Origin: Hyphomicrobiales bacterium
Lineage (GTDB): Bacteria; Pseudomonadota; Alphaproteobacteria; Rhizobiales; Xanthobacteraceae
NCBI GenBank assembly: GCA_009377695.1
Contig: WHTP01000007.1
Location: forward strand, 16,071 to 80,070
Length of the DNA: 64,000 bases
Direction of reading: 5' to 3'
In this document: positions 48,425 to 58,517 of the stretch, in pieces
Position numbering within the stretch: position 1 is the first letter of the stretch
Layout: every line of letters starts with the position of its first letter
Program-made: the position numbers and the translations under genes
The notes under the pieces: generated by a model
Database searches by the model: none
Told to the model about the DNA's origin: nothing
Seen by the model: only the letters and a program-made list of their open reading frames with translations

Positions 48425-49287
48425 CCGACCGCCTCCTGCATGTTGAAGACCGGACCATCCCGGCAGACGCGCTTGAGCACGCGTTTGCCGTCGACCTCGA
48501 AGGTGCGCACGCAAACATAGCAGGCTCCGAAACCGCAGACCATGATCTGCTCCATGGCGACCTGCCCCGGAATGTTGTGCTTCTTCCCGAGCCGCTGCAT
48601 CAGCTTCAGGAGCCGGTTGGAGCCACAGGTGAAGAAGGCGTCCGCCTTGCCGTCCGCAATCAGCTCCTCGAGGATCCGCTCGACGTTCTCGACGGCGCTG
48701 CTTCCGTCCGAGTCGAGCACCGTGATAGTGCGCGCGCCGAGCTCCGCGAACAGCGCCTTCGACATCACGACACCTTCATGGCGCGCGCTCAGGATCGCGG
48801 TCACGCCGACACCCTGCTCGGCCGCGAGCTGCGAGAGCGGCGCGAGTGTCGCGAGCCCGACGCCGCGCCCGACCACCACGATGTTTTTCCAGGAGGGCCG
48901 CAGCTTGAAGCCCACACCCAGCGGACCCGCGATGTTGAACTCGTCGCCCGGCTGCAACATCGCCATGCCGCGCGTGCCGCGGCCTTCGGTCTTGTAAAGG
49001 AACTCGACCTCGCTTGCCGCCTTGTCGACCCGGTAGACGCTCATGGGCCGGCGCATCCACACCTCGGCGCCGTCTGGCGACGGGCAAAGCAGGTGGAACA
49101 TTTGGCCCGCATAGGCCTTCAATGCCTGCTCATGCACCTTGAGCACGAGGTGCTTGTATTCGTCGTTGATCCGCGCGTTGGAGACCACGATCCCGATGAA
49201 CTCGCCCACGTGCCGCTGCGGATAGAGGTCGACGTCCCCGACCCGCAAGGCGGCGTTGGTGTAGTTGTCGTTCAGTTCGAGCGGCAT
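48418..49287 (-). CDS. pyrK: Dihydroorotate dehydrogenase electron-transfer subunit (PyrK-like)
   Basis: FAD/NAD reductase fold (MRRPMSVYRV, PLGVGFKLRP, VVVGRGVGLATLAPL) and 2Fe-2S ligands CGFGACYVCVRTFEVDGKRVLKRVCRDGPVF. Confidence 0.85.
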   Translation of the reverse strand: MPLELNDNYTNAALRVGDVDLYPQRHVGEFIGIVVSNARINDEYKHLVLKVHEQALKAYAGQMFHLLCPSPDGAEVWMRRPMSVYRVDKAASEVEFLYKTEGRGTRGMAMLQPGDEFNIAGPLGVGFKLRPSWKNIVVVGRGVGLATLAPLSQLAAEQGVGVTAILSARHEGVVMSKALFAELGARTITVLDSDGSSAVENVERILEELIADGKADAFFTCGSNRLLKLMQRLGKKHNIPGQVAMEQIMVCGFGACYVCVRTFEVDGKRVLKRVCRDGPVFNMQEAVGW

Positions 49288-49403
49288 CGATCGTGCATCT
49301 CATGGGGCAGGACCGTCCTGCCAGCGGCGGCGGCCCTTCGGTTCGGTCATGCCCGCGTTTCCCAGGGGCATGATGTCTTGTATAGGGACGACAAGCGGGT
49401 GTG

Positions 49404-50771
49404 TCAATTTTGGAACAGCACGGAACCGAGCAAATCTTTGGCGAGGCGAGCCAGCGGCAAACCGTAGAGCAGAGTCAGATTTATCCTGTGATTCTCGTAA
49501 CTTGATGCGAATTCCGGGCGATCGGAGTGATGGAAGAGGCGCGATTGGAAGAGCACGGCGCGGTTCTGGCGATAGGGCACGACGAGGCTGTCAACAGCCT
49601 TTTGTTCCAAAAATGTTACGATCCGCTCCCGGTCCGCGTCGTAGTCCTTGATCTCCCAATCATCGGGCGGCGGCGCGCGGCAGACGACGAGGCCGCCGCG
49701 CCCGGGGGCGAGGTTGGCTTCCGTCGGCGTCACCCAGAAATTGACGCTGACGGCGGCATCGTCGGCGTGAACGTCGACGGCCGCCTGCGCCTGCAGGCCT
49801 TTGAAGGCCCAGGCCTGGCACAGGGAGTGCTTGCCGAGAACGTCAGGAAAGGCGCTCCGGAGCTCGTCCGCGATCTGCAGGAGCAGCGGGCAAGCGAGGC
49901 CGTCTTCGAGATAGGATGCGACGAAGCCATCGATATGGGAGAAGTCGTGCCAGATTGTGCTCTCCAACAAAAACCGCCGCAATAGATGGAGCGCCTGCGG
50001 CGTGAGCAGATCGTCGACACAGACCGCCCCTTGCTCCTCGAACTGTGCGGTCAGCGCAACCCGATCCGTCCGTTCGTTGACGGCGCGTCCCGCGACCTCC
50101 GGCGCTGCACTCAGATGGATCGGCGTGTTGTAGTTCTCGCCCAGCGCGTCGATCTGCACATCGGACAAAGTGGTCACCTCGTCCGGGACCTGCTTCGCAA
50201 TCTCGCGGTAGCTGCGCGCGAGCAGCTCGAAGCGCGGACGATCCCGAGTTCGCTGCGACAGGTAGAGTAACTGATCGGCATCGTGTTCGAGCTTGTGGCG
50301 CGTCGCTGTCGTCAACGACTTCCGTGCGATGGTGGTCCGGTCGTCGCCGCGCCTGAGCTCGTAGGTGCGCGCAAAATGATCGAGCGCACGCCCCCGTTCG
50401 CCTTGCGACAGCCAGAGGAAGCCGAGTGCGCGATGAGCCTCGTAGTGCTGCGGCTCAAGCGTCGAGGCACGGCTGAAGGCCTTGATCGCCGGCTGCGTCT
50501 CGCCGAGCGCCATCAGCGCGACGGCCCGGTTATAGTGAGCCGAGACGAAGTCGGGGTCGGCCTTGAGCGCCTCATCGAAACAGCCGACGGCAGCCCCGTG
50601 ACGGCCCTGGGCGGCGATGGCCACGCCGAGGTTGTGCGTGACCGCCGGATCGCGTGGAACGATGGCCAGTGCGGCCCGATAGGCACTCTCGGCTTGCGCT
50701 ATCCGCCCCCCTTGAAAATGGGTCATGGCGTCGGCGACGAGCGCGCGAAATTCTGCTGACTGCTTCGCCAT
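49404..50771 (-). CDS. TPR-repeat protein with C-terminal 2OG-Fe(II) oxygenase-like domain
   Basis: TPR region (AESAYRAALAIVPRDPAVTHNLGVAIAAQGRHGAAVGCFDEALKADPDFVSAHYNRAVALMALGE) followed by VDVHADDAAVSVNFWVTP...NRAVLFQSRLFHHSD (HxD...H). Confidence 0.78.
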   Translation of the reverse strand: MAKQSAEFRALVADAMTHFQGGRIAQAESAYRAALAIVPRDPAVTHNLGVAIAAQGRHGAAVGCFDEALKADPDFVSAHYNRAVALMALGETQPAIKAFSRASTLEPQHYEAHRALGFLWLSQGERGRALDHFARTYELRRGDDRTTIARKSLTTATRHKLEHDADQLLYLSQRTRDRPRFELLARSYREIAKQVPDEVTTLSDVQIDALGENYNTPIHLSAAPEVAGRAVNERTDRVALTAQFEEQGAVCVDDLLTPQALHLLRRFLLESTIWHDFSHIDGFVASYLEDGLACPLLLQIADELRSAFPDVLGKHSLCQAWAFKGLQAQAAVDVHADDAAVSVNFWVTPTEANLAPGRGGLVVCRAPPPDDWEIKDYDADRERIVTFLEQKAVDSLVVPYRQNRAVLFQSRLFHHSDRPEFASSYENHRINLTLLYGLPLARLAKDLLGSVLFQN

Positions 50772-50975
50772 GGGTTGCTCCCGCGATCCCATTTAAACCC
50801 GCCGTACAAAAATTGGAAAAAATTTTGATTTTGGTACACCGCGCGCTAGAGTGGCGGTCAATCCATTGCGGCCGCGCCCGACCTCACGGGCTGGAAGTCG
50901 CTGCGGCCCTTATTGTTGCATTCCGGATAGCACCAAGCGCGTCAGTTCCTCCTGTTAGAAGTGTATCGGCTCTCC

Positions 50976-52022
50976 ATGACGACCCGCATCACGATCCGTA
51001 AGCCCGATGACTGGCATCTGCATGTGCGCGACGGCGAGATGCTCAAGGCGGTGCTGCCCTACACCGCGAAGAATTTCGGCCGCGCCATCCTGATGCCGAA
51101 CCTGATCCCGCCGGTGACCACCACCAGGGACGGGATCGCCTATCGCGAGCGCGCGACGGCGGCGCTGCCGAAAAGCTCGACCTTCAAGCCCCTGATCACC
51201 TGCTATCTCACCGACGACACCGATCCCAACGACGTCGAGCGCGGCTTCAAAGAGGGCGTGTTCACCGGCGTGAAGCTCTATCCCGCCAACGCCACCACGA
51301 ACTCCGCCGCCGGCGTTACCGATTACAGGAAGATCATGCGCGTGCTCGAGCGCATGGAAAAGATCGACATGCCGTTCCTGATGCACGGCGAGGACGTCGA
51401 TCCCGCGATCGACGTTTTCGACCGCGAGGCGATGTTCATCGAGCGCTATTTGTCGAAATGGACGCGGCAGTTTCCCGGCCTGCGCATGATCCTCGAACAT
51501 CTGTCGTCCAAGGACGGCGTCGACTTCGTGAAGAGCACGGCGCCGCAGGTCGGCGGCACCATCACGCCCTATCACATGATCCTCACCCGCACCGACTGGT
51601 TCGGCTGGGGTTTGAAGCCGTACATGTACGTCATGCCGGTGATCAAGACAGAGAAGGACCGCATCGCACTGCGCAAGGCGGCGACCTCGGGCGAGGCCTG
51701 CTACTTCCTCGGCACCGATTCCGCGCCGCATCCGGTGGCGAAGAAGCTCGCACTCAACGGCATTCCCGGCATCTTCAACGCGCCGGTCGCGATCGAGACC
51801 TATGCCAGGGTGTTCGAGGAGGAAGGCGCGCTCGACAGGCTCGAAGCCTTCGCCGCGCTCAACGGACCCAGGCACTACAAGCTGCCGCCCAACGAAGAGC
51901 GGATCACGCTGGAGAAGTCGCCCTGGACGGCGCCCGAAGAGGTGAAGGTCGCCGGCCCCGACGAGCGGGCGCTGGTCTACCGCGGCGGTGAGACCATCGA
52001 GTGGCGTGTGGTGGAGGGTTGA
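50976..52022 (+). CDS. pyrC: Dihydroorotase (PyrC, E. coli type)
   Basis: TIRKPDDWHLHVRDGEMLKAVLPYTAKNFGRAILMPNLIPPVTTT, TGVKLYPANATTNSAAGV, FLMHGEDVD, FLGTDSAPHP. Confidence 0.96.
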   Translation: MTTRITIRKPDDWHLHVRDGEMLKAVLPYTAKNFGRAILMPNLIPPVTTTRDGIAYRERATAALPKSSTFKPLITCYLTDDTDPNDVERGFKEGVFTGVKLYPANATTNSAAGVTDYRKIMRVLERMEKIDMPFLMHGEDVDPAIDVFDREAMFIERYLSKWTRQFPGLRMILEHLSSKDGVDFVKSTAPQVGGTITPYHMILTRTDWFGWGLKPYMYVMPVIKTEKDRIALRKAATSGEACYFLGTDSAPHPVAKKLALNGIPGIFNAPVAIETYARVFEEEGALDRLEAFAALNGPRHYKLPPNEERITLEKSPWTAPEEVKVAGPDERALVYRGGETIEWRVVEG

Positions 52023-52232
52023 TCGCACTGTGAGCGGCGTCGTTACCACTAGCCAACTCCGACCGCCCAGCTTTGCACCTGACTCGCAAGGCGCGGATTT
52101 CTGCGACTCTCTGAAGCAGGACGGCCGACGATCGAAATGGCCTTCAAGAGATTACAATCAGAAGCAAGCGGCGCGCTCCGCTGCGCTGTCCAGCGAGCGG
52201 GCTCGATCTCGTGTTTCGCAGGGAGAAACCTC

Positions 52233-53429
52233 ATGACATCAGCACCGCACCTGCATCGCCGGCATTTCATCATCGCCGCCGGAACGGCTGGCGTGCTCGC
52301 GACATCCCGGGACGGCGGCCTGGTGTCCGCGGTCCAAGCGAAAGAAGCGAAAGCACTGCCGCCTTATGTGGCTTGGAAAGACCCCCAAGCAGTAATCGTG
52401 CATTCGACCAACACGATCGAGACCAAGCGGGATGCGTTCGGAACAACCGGAATGACGCCCGACGAAGAACTTTACGTTCGCAACAACCTTCCCGCACCGA
52501 GCGAGAAGATCGTTAAGGATCGCGATGCCTGGCAGCTCTCGATCGAAGGTGTGCGCCAGCCACGGACGATGACACTCGGAGAATTGAAGAAACTCGGCAT
52601 CGAGTCCATTATCGCGGTGTTGCAATGCTCGGGGAACGGCCGGGCTTTCTTCGACCACAAGGCCAGCGGAACGCAATGGTCGGTCGGCGCCGCCGGCAAC
52701 GTGTTCTGGAGTGGCGTTCCTTTGCGCACCGTCGCCGAAGCGCTGGGCGGGGTGGCCGATGGCCGCATGTTCATTACCGGGACCGGCGGCGAGACATTGC
52801 CCGACGGCATTGATCCGAAGAAGGTAATCGTCGAGCGCTCGGTTCCAGTCGAGGCGATGGAACACGGGCTTCTCGCATGGGAGATGAACGGCCGGCCGGT
52901 GCCGCTTGCCCATGGCGGGCCGTTGCGGCTCGTCTTGCCGGGATACTATGGCGTCAACAACGTCAAGTATCTCAAGCGGCTGGCGTTCACGAAAACAGAA
53001 AGCGAAGCATCTATCCAGCAAACCGGCTATCGGGTGCGCCCCGTGGGTGTCAAAGGGGCGCCGAGCCAGCCCTCGATGTGGGAAATGGACGTGAAGTCGT
53101 GGGTGACTCACCCGTTGAAAGAAACCGACAAGGGTCCGGTCCAGATCTATGGCGTGGCATTTGGTGGAAACCAGTCGGTGGCCCATGTCGATGTCTCGAC
53201 CGATGGCGGCAAGACCTGGAAACGCGCGCAGTTCCTCGGTCCGGACCTTGGTCGCTTTGCGTGGCGGCCATTTGTGCTCGCAGCCGATCTCAAGCCGGGA
53301 ACCTATACCGTCGCAAGCCGTGCAACTGACGCCAAAGGAAGCACGCAGCCCGAGCAGTTCGAGCCGAATGAGCGCGGCTATGGACACAACGGCTGGCGTG
53401 CGCATGCGGTCGACGTGACGGTAACGTAA
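52233..53429 (+). CDS. sorA: Sulfite oxidase-type molybdopterin oxidoreductase (SorA-like)
   Basis: Tat-like RRHFIIAAG; AVLQCSGNGRAFF (Moco Cys), VPVEAMEHGLLAWEMNGRPVPLAHGGPLRLVLPGYYGVNNVKYLKRL, Mo-co dimerisation domain. Confidence 0.85.
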   Translation: MTSAPHLHRRHFIIAAGTAGVLATSRDGGLVSAVQAKEAKALPPYVAWKDPQAVIVHSTNTIETKRDAFGTTGMTPDEELYVRNNLPAPSEKIVKDRDAWQLSIEGVRQPRTMTLGELKKLGIESIIAVLQCSGNGRAFFDHKASGTQWSVGAAGNVFWSGVPLRTVAEALGGVADGRMFITGTGGETLPDGIDPKKVIVERSVPVEAMEHGLLAWEMNGRPVPLAHGGPLRLVLPGYYGVNNVKYLKRLAFTKTESEASIQQTGYRVRPVGVKGAPSQPSMWEMDVKSWVTHPLKETDKGPVQIYGVAFGGNQSVAHVDVSTDGGKTWKRAQFLGPDLGRFAWRPFVLAADLKPGTYTVASRATDAKGSTQPEQFEPNERGYGHNGWRAHAVDVTVT

Positions 53430-53496
53430 GTCCGATCATCCAGTCCTGCCTCTCGGAAGAAAGCACGCCGAACCGTCTGCAAAGCGGCCTTGCGAA

Positions 53497-53814
53497 ATGT
53501 CAGTTGCGCTCCTGCGGACCATCCTGCTGCTGCTGCTGTCGCATTTGTATTGGGCGGAGGCGCAGGCGCAAGGCAACGAACGAGGCAAAGAAATCTTCAA
53601 GAGCGCCACGCCATCTTGCGCGATCTGCCACACGTTGGCGGACGCCGGCGCAACCGGCGAAATCGGCCCCAATCTGGACGAACTGAAACCGACCGACGAA
53701 CGAGTACGCAAGGCCGTGCAAAGCGGCGTTGGCGTGATGCCCGGCTATGACGCCTCCCTCAGTGACGCCGAAATCGCCGCCGTCGCCCAATACATAGCGC
53801 AGGCCACCAAATAG
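53497..53814 (+). CDS. sorB: Mono-haem c-type cytochrome (SorB-like)
   Basis: Signal peptide and CAICHT haem motif; immediately downstream of the SorA-like gene. Confidence 0.8.
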   Translation: MSVALLRTILLLLLSHLYWAEAQAQGNERGKEIFKSATPSCAICHTLADAGATGEIGPNLDELKPTDERVRKAVQSGVGVMPGYDASLSDAEIAAVAQYIAQATK

Positions 53815-54029
53815 CGACGGCACGCGTCTCGCAGACCTCCGATCGAGCGGACCAGACGGGCTTTACCAGTCCGAGCCGGTGCATCCGGACGCCGGCTATC
53901 GCATGTCAGCTCTGACCAGTTTGTCAGCGACGAATAAGAAGGCTAAATGATGCCGGCGCTGAACGTCACGATCAGCAGGTGTAGTTGGAATTGTCACGGG
54001 CTCGCGGCCCGCTCGGCTGAGGAGAAAGA

Positions 54030-55508
54030 ATGTCTGAGTACGACGTGATTGTTGTGGGCGGCGGCAATGCAGCGTTCTGCGCGGCGCTGGCGGCGCAGGA
54101 GCAGGGCGCGAAGGTCGTGGTGCTGGAAGCCGCGCCGGAGGACGAGGCCGGCGGCAACAGCCGCTTCACCGCGGGCTCGATCCGCGTGGTCTATAACGGC
54201 GTCGACGACATCAAGACGCTGGTCCCCGATCTCACCCCGAAGGAGATCGAAGAGACCGATTTCGGCACCTATACCGCCGAGCAGTTCTTTGACGACATGG
54301 CGCGGGTGACGCAGAACCGCGCCGATCCCGATCTCGTCGAACTCCTGGTCACGAAGAGCTTCGACACGCTCAATTGGATGCGCGAGAAGGGCGTGCGCTT
54401 CATCCCGATCTATGGCCGGCAGGCCTTCAAGATCGATGGCAAGTTCAAGTTCTGGGGCGGCCTGACGATCGAGTCCGTCGGCGGCGGTCCTGGCCTTGTC
54501 AACATGCTGACCGAGTCCGCCAAGAAGCGCGGCATCGAGATCCGCTACCAGACCCGCGCGCTCTCGCTCATTCACAGCGGCGACCGCGTCGAGGGCGTGC
54601 GCATCCGTCACGACGGCCGGGAGAGTGACATCCGCGGCAAGGCAGTCGTGCTCGCCTCCGGCGGCTTCCAGGCCAATCCGGAATGGCGCACGCGCTATCT
54701 CGGTCCGGGCTGGGACCTCGCCAAGGTGCGCGGCACCCGCTTCAACACCGGCGACGGCATCCGCATGGCGCTGGAGATCGGCGCGAGCCCGTGCGGCAAC
54801 TGGTCGGGCTGCCACGCCGTGCAGTGGGAGATGAACGCGCCGGAGTTCGGCGATCTCGCGGTCGGCGACCAGTTCCAGAAGCACTCCTATCCGTTCGCGA
54901 TGCTGGTCAACGCCACCGGCAAGCGGTTCGTCGACGAAGGTGCCGACTTCCGCAACTACACCTATGCGAAGTACGGCCGCGTGGTGCTGGAGCAGCCCGG
55001 CCAGTTCGCCTGGCAGGTGTTCGATCAGAAGACGAAGCATCTGCAGCGCGACGAATACCGCATCCGCCAGATCACCAAAGTCGTCGGCAACACCATCGAG
55101 GAGTTCGCGTCGAAGCTCGAGGGCGTGAACGCGGAGCAATTCATCAAGACAGTCGCGGAGTGGAACAAGGCGGTCCGTCAGGACATCCCGTTCAATCCGA
55201 ACGTGAAGGACGGCCGCTGCACCGAAGGCCTCGCGATCAACAAATCGAACTGGGCAAACACGCTCGATACCCCGCCCTACGAAGGTTACGCCGTCACCTG
55301 CGGCATCACCTTCACCTTCGGCGGCCTGCGCGTGAACACCGACTGCGAGGTCTTGAACACCGACTACCAGCCGATCCGTGGCCTCTATGCGGCGGGCGAG
55401 CTGGTCGGCGGCGTGTTCTACTTCAACTATCCGGGCGGCTCGGGGCTGTGCTCCGGCGCGGTGTTCGGCAAGATCGCCGGCACCTCGGCAGGACGCGCGG
55501 CGAACTAG
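54030..55508 (+). CDS. tcuA: FAD-dependent tricarballylate dehydrogenase-like protein (TcuA)
   Basis: YDVIVVGGGNAAFCAALAAQEQGAKVVVLEAAPEDEAGGNSRFTAGSIR; VLASGGFQANPEWRTRYLGPGWD; GGLRVNTDCEVLNTDYQPIRGLYAAGELVGG. Confidence 0.85.
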   Translation: MSEYDVIVVGGGNAAFCAALAAQEQGAKVVVLEAAPEDEAGGNSRFTAGSIRVVYNGVDDIKTLVPDLTPKEIEETDFGTYTAEQFFDDMARVTQNRADPDLVELLVTKSFDTLNWMREKGVRFIPIYGRQAFKIDGKFKFWGGLTIESVGGGPGLVNMLTESAKKRGIEIRYQTRALSLIHSGDRVEGVRIRHDGRESDIRGKAVVLASGGFQANPEWRTRYLGPGWDLAKVRGTRFNTGDGIRMALEIGASPCGNWSGCHAVQWEMNAPEFGDLAVGDQFQKHSYPFAMLVNATGKRFVDEGADFRNYTYAKYGRVVLEQPGQFAWQVFDQKTKHLQRDEYRIRQITKVVGNTIEEFASKLEGVNAEQFIKTVAEWNKAVRQDIPFNPNVKDGRCTEGLAINKSNWANTLDTPPYEGYAVTCGITFTFGGLRVNTDCEVLNTDYQPIRGLYAAGELVGGVFYFNYPGGSGLCSGAVFGKIAGTSAGRAAN

Positions 55509-55545
55509 TTTGGATTGGTGGCACAGGGGCGCAGCAAATTCGGTG

Positions 55546-55655
55546 CGTCCCCTCCCCCGCTTGCGGGGGGAGGGTTAGGGAGGGGGCAGGTAAGCACGGC
55601 CTGAGCAAATCCACCCTCTCCCCACCCCTCTCCCGCAAGCGGGAGAGGGAGCAGA
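55546..55655. repeat. GC-rich dispersed palindromic repeat
   Basis: gtcccctcccccgcttgcggggggagggttagggaggggg...ccctctccccacccctctcccgcaagcgggagagggagcagac. Confidence 0.85.
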
Positions 55656-55693
55656 CCGAGTCCGCGACACTGTTTTGCTAAGGCAAGTCGATC

Positions 55694-56974
55694 ATGAGTA
55701 ACCTCAATAAGCTCTCCGCCGCCGACATCGCACGCGGCATCGCGGCGAAGAAATTCACCGCCGAGGCGGTCGTGCGCGACTGCCTTGACCGCATCGCCGA
55801 CCGCGAGCCGACGGTGCACGCCTGGGCGACAATCGATCCCGACTACGCGCTGATGCAGGCGCGTGCGCTCGACCGGATGCCGTCCTCGCGCGGCGCGCTG
55901 CACGGCGTGCCGATCGGCGTGAAGGACATCATCGACACCGAGTACCTGCCGACCGAAATGGGCTCCGCGATCTACAAGGGCCACCGCTCGTTCGGCGACG
56001 CCGCCTGCGTCGCGCTCGCGCGCATGGCCGGCGCTGTCATCCTCGGCAAGACCGTCACCGCCGAGTTCGCCGGCATGTCCCCAGGCCCCACCACCAATCC
56101 GCACAATACTGCGCACACACCGGGCGGCTCGTCGTCGGGCTCGGCGGCGGCGGTCGCGGATTTCATGGTGCCGGTCGCCTACGGCACACAGACCGGCGGC
56201 TCGGTGCTGCGCCCCGCATCATATTGCGGCTGCGTCGGCTACAAGCCGACGTTCAACCTGATCAACCGTCAGGGCATCAAGTTCGCCGCCGAGACGCTCG
56301 ATACCATCGGGCTGATCGCGCGCACCGTCGACGACGTCGAGCTCGTCATGGCCGTGCTCATCAACAAGCCGCCGCGCTATCTCCGGCGCGACGCCCCGCC
56401 CCGGCTCGGCCTGTGCCGCACGCCGCTGTGGGACACTGCGGAAGAACCGACCATGCAGGCGGTCGAGGACGCCGCCAAGCGGCTCGCCGCCGCCGGCGCC
56501 TCGGTGAAGGAAATCGTGCTGGGCGACGAATTCACGAAGCTCTATGAGACGGCGCGCGAGACCATCAACAATTACGAACGCTCGAAGAGCATGGCTGCCG
56601 ACTGGCAGCATCATCCGGACAAGATCAGCAAGGTGCTGGGCGGCCGCATCAAGGAGGGCCTGGCGATGAAGCACGAGGACTACATCGCGGCGCTGCAACT
56701 CGCCGAGCGTTGCCGGGCGCGCATCGACGACGCCTATGACGGCATCGATGCGATCATTTCGCCTTGCGTGAAGGGCGAAGCGCCCGTGGGCATAAGTTAC
56801 ACCGGCGAGCCGGGGTTCCAGCAGTTCTGGACGGTGCTGAACGGTCCCGCGATGTCACTGCCGACCCACCAAGGGCCGCAGGGCCTGCCGGTCGGCATCC
56901 AGCTGGTCGCGCCGAGATATCACGACGACCAGCTCTTCGCCTGCGCGCGCTGGGTGATGGAGCGCCTGGTTTAG
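55694..56974 (+). CDS. Amidase (amidase signature family)
   Basis: GVPIGVKDIIDTEYLPTEMGS, GKTVTAEFAGMSPGPTTNPHNTAHTPGGSSSGSAAAVADFMVPVAYGTQTGGSVLRPASYCG. Confidence 0.94.
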   Translation: MSNLNKLSAADIARGIAAKKFTAEAVVRDCLDRIADREPTVHAWATIDPDYALMQARALDRMPSSRGALHGVPIGVKDIIDTEYLPTEMGSAIYKGHRSFGDAACVALARMAGAVILGKTVTAEFAGMSPGPTTNPHNTAHTPGGSSSGSAAAVADFMVPVAYGTQTGGSVLRPASYCGCVGYKPTFNLINRQGIKFAAETLDTIGLIARTVDDVELVMAVLINKPPRYLRRDAPPRLGLCRTPLWDTAEEPTMQAVEDAAKRLAAAGASVKEIVLGDEFTKLYETARETINNYERSKSMAADWQHHPDKISKVLGGRIKEGLAMKHEDYIAALQLAERCRARIDDAYDGIDAIISPCVKGEAPVGISYTGEPGFQQFWTVLNGPAMSLPTHQGPQGLPVGIQLVAPRYHDDQLFACARWVMERLV

Positions 56975-57376
56975 GCCGTAAGCACCTCGGTAGGCTTGAG
57001 ACGGGAGCGACGGTAGACAAGCCGCTTTGCCGGCATCGCATGCGGCATCGTCATCATCTGTCGTAGTCCATGCCACGGTGCAGCTGATCAGCGGCTCCGG
57101 TATCTTGATATAGACCACGCTCGGCTTGCCCGAGTGAACCCACCTGCGGAACTTTCTTGACGGTTGCTTAGGACGACCTGCGATCTCGTGCACCGCAGCA
57201 AACTGCATTCTCAACTCGATTTGTTTCATCGGTGTGCGCGAGCGTGACCACAAGCCGCACGTGCGTGCGACCGCGGCGACATGCCGAGGGCAGCCGCTGA
57301 GGCATATTTATATCGTTGACCGCAAGTCCCTCGCGAAAGGTCAGGTCCAGCCGCAGACACCAGGGAGAGCCAGGTC

Positions 57377-58393
57377 ATGAAATATCCACACGTGATATCG
57401 GCCTTGTTCGCTGCTGCGTTATTTGCAGTACCGAGCTTGGCAAGCGCCGAATCGAAGCTGGTTGTGGCAATGCCCACAACGCCGCCGAACATCGTTCACA
57501 TGCCGATCCACATTGCCCGCGACCTTGGGCTCTACAAGAAGCTGGGCTTGACGGTCGACACCGTCCAGCTCGAGGGCGGTGTGAAAACGTATCGCGCCAT
57601 GGTGGCTCGCAACGCCGACATTGCCTCGGCGTCAGGCCCATTCTCGATCGTCGGCTTGGCCAGAGGCGCGCCCACCAAGGCCATTCTTGCATATGCGCCC
57701 AAGCTCGAAGCCTCGATGATCGTGAATAAGGACATCAAGACCATGGCCGACCTCAAGGGCAAGCGCATCGGCATCCAGCAGCCAGGAGGCTTTGCGGACG
57801 TTCTGGCGCGCGCCGTGCTGCGCGCCGCCAAAATAGATCCCAAGGAGGTGCACTTCGTCAGCATTGCGTCCGAGGACGTGCCGGCACTGGTCGCCAATCA
57901 GATCGACACCGCCATCCTGCATGTTGAGCAGGAGATCGTGGCCCAGAGCAAGGTTCCAGGCCTGCATGCGATCGCAAGGCTTTGGGAAATCCAGCCGAAG
58001 AACCTCTACAATGTGATGGCGGTGACCGACAAGACCGTCAAAGAAAAGCAGGCGGCACTGCAAGCCTTCGTTACAGGAACGATCGAAGCCACCCGCCTGA
58101 TGTACACCGACAAGGCCAGGGTGCTGCCGGTTCTGGTCAAGTACACCGAACTTCCGAAGGACGTGGTCGAGAAGGCTTACGACTTCATGGTGAAAAACTG
58201 CATTTGGGACGCCAATCACGGTCTCGACCGGAATCGGGTGAACTTCACCGCCAGCCTGATGACAAGGGTCGGCAACATCCCGCAGGGCAAAACGCCAAAG
58301 TACGAGGACATCGTCGAGCTGTCGTTCGCAAACAAGGCGCTCAAGGAACTTGGCGACTGGAAGGGGCCGATGTGCATGGCCCACGCCAGCTGA
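57377..58393 (+). CDS. ABC transporter substrate-binding protein (NitT/TauT/SsuA-like)
   Basis: Signal peptide; IARDLGLYKKLGLTVDTVQLEGGVKTYRAMVARNADIASASG; first gene of an SBP-permease-ATPase set. Confidence 0.88.
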   Translation: MKYPHVISALFAAALFAVPSLASAESKLVVAMPTTPPNIVHMPIHIARDLGLYKKLGLTVDTVQLEGGVKTYRAMVARNADIASASGPFSIVGLARGAPTKAILAYAPKLEASMIVNKDIKTMADLKGKRIGIQQPGGFADVLARAVLRAAKIDPKEVHFVSIASEDVPALVANQIDTAILHVEQEIVAQSKVPGLHAIARLWEIQPKNLYNVMAVTDKTVKEKQAALQAFVTGTIEATRLMYTDKARVLPVLVKYTELPKDVVEKAYDFMVKNCIWDANHGLDRNRVNFTASLMTRVGNIPQGKTPKYEDIVELSFANKALKELGDWKGPMCMAHAS

Positions 58394-58517
58394 CGACAGC
58401 AGCCGACGTAACCGGGGCGGATACGGCCGTTGTAGTCCCCGCCTCCGCCCGCTTCTTCGTTGTCGTCGGCGGCATTGGTACGTAGCGAACGCCTAGCGCC
58501 GCGACAGGAGCAATCGC

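Noticed and set aside
53994-55139. 381-aa minus-strand ORF
   Set aside because: Antisense of the TcuA-like gene; shadow ORF.
56855-57253. 132-aa minus-strand ORF downstream of the amidase
   Set aside because: The N-terminal MKQIELRMQFAAVHEIAGRPKQPSRKF looks somewhat protein-like, but the ORF runs antisense into the amidase and has no recognisable domain.
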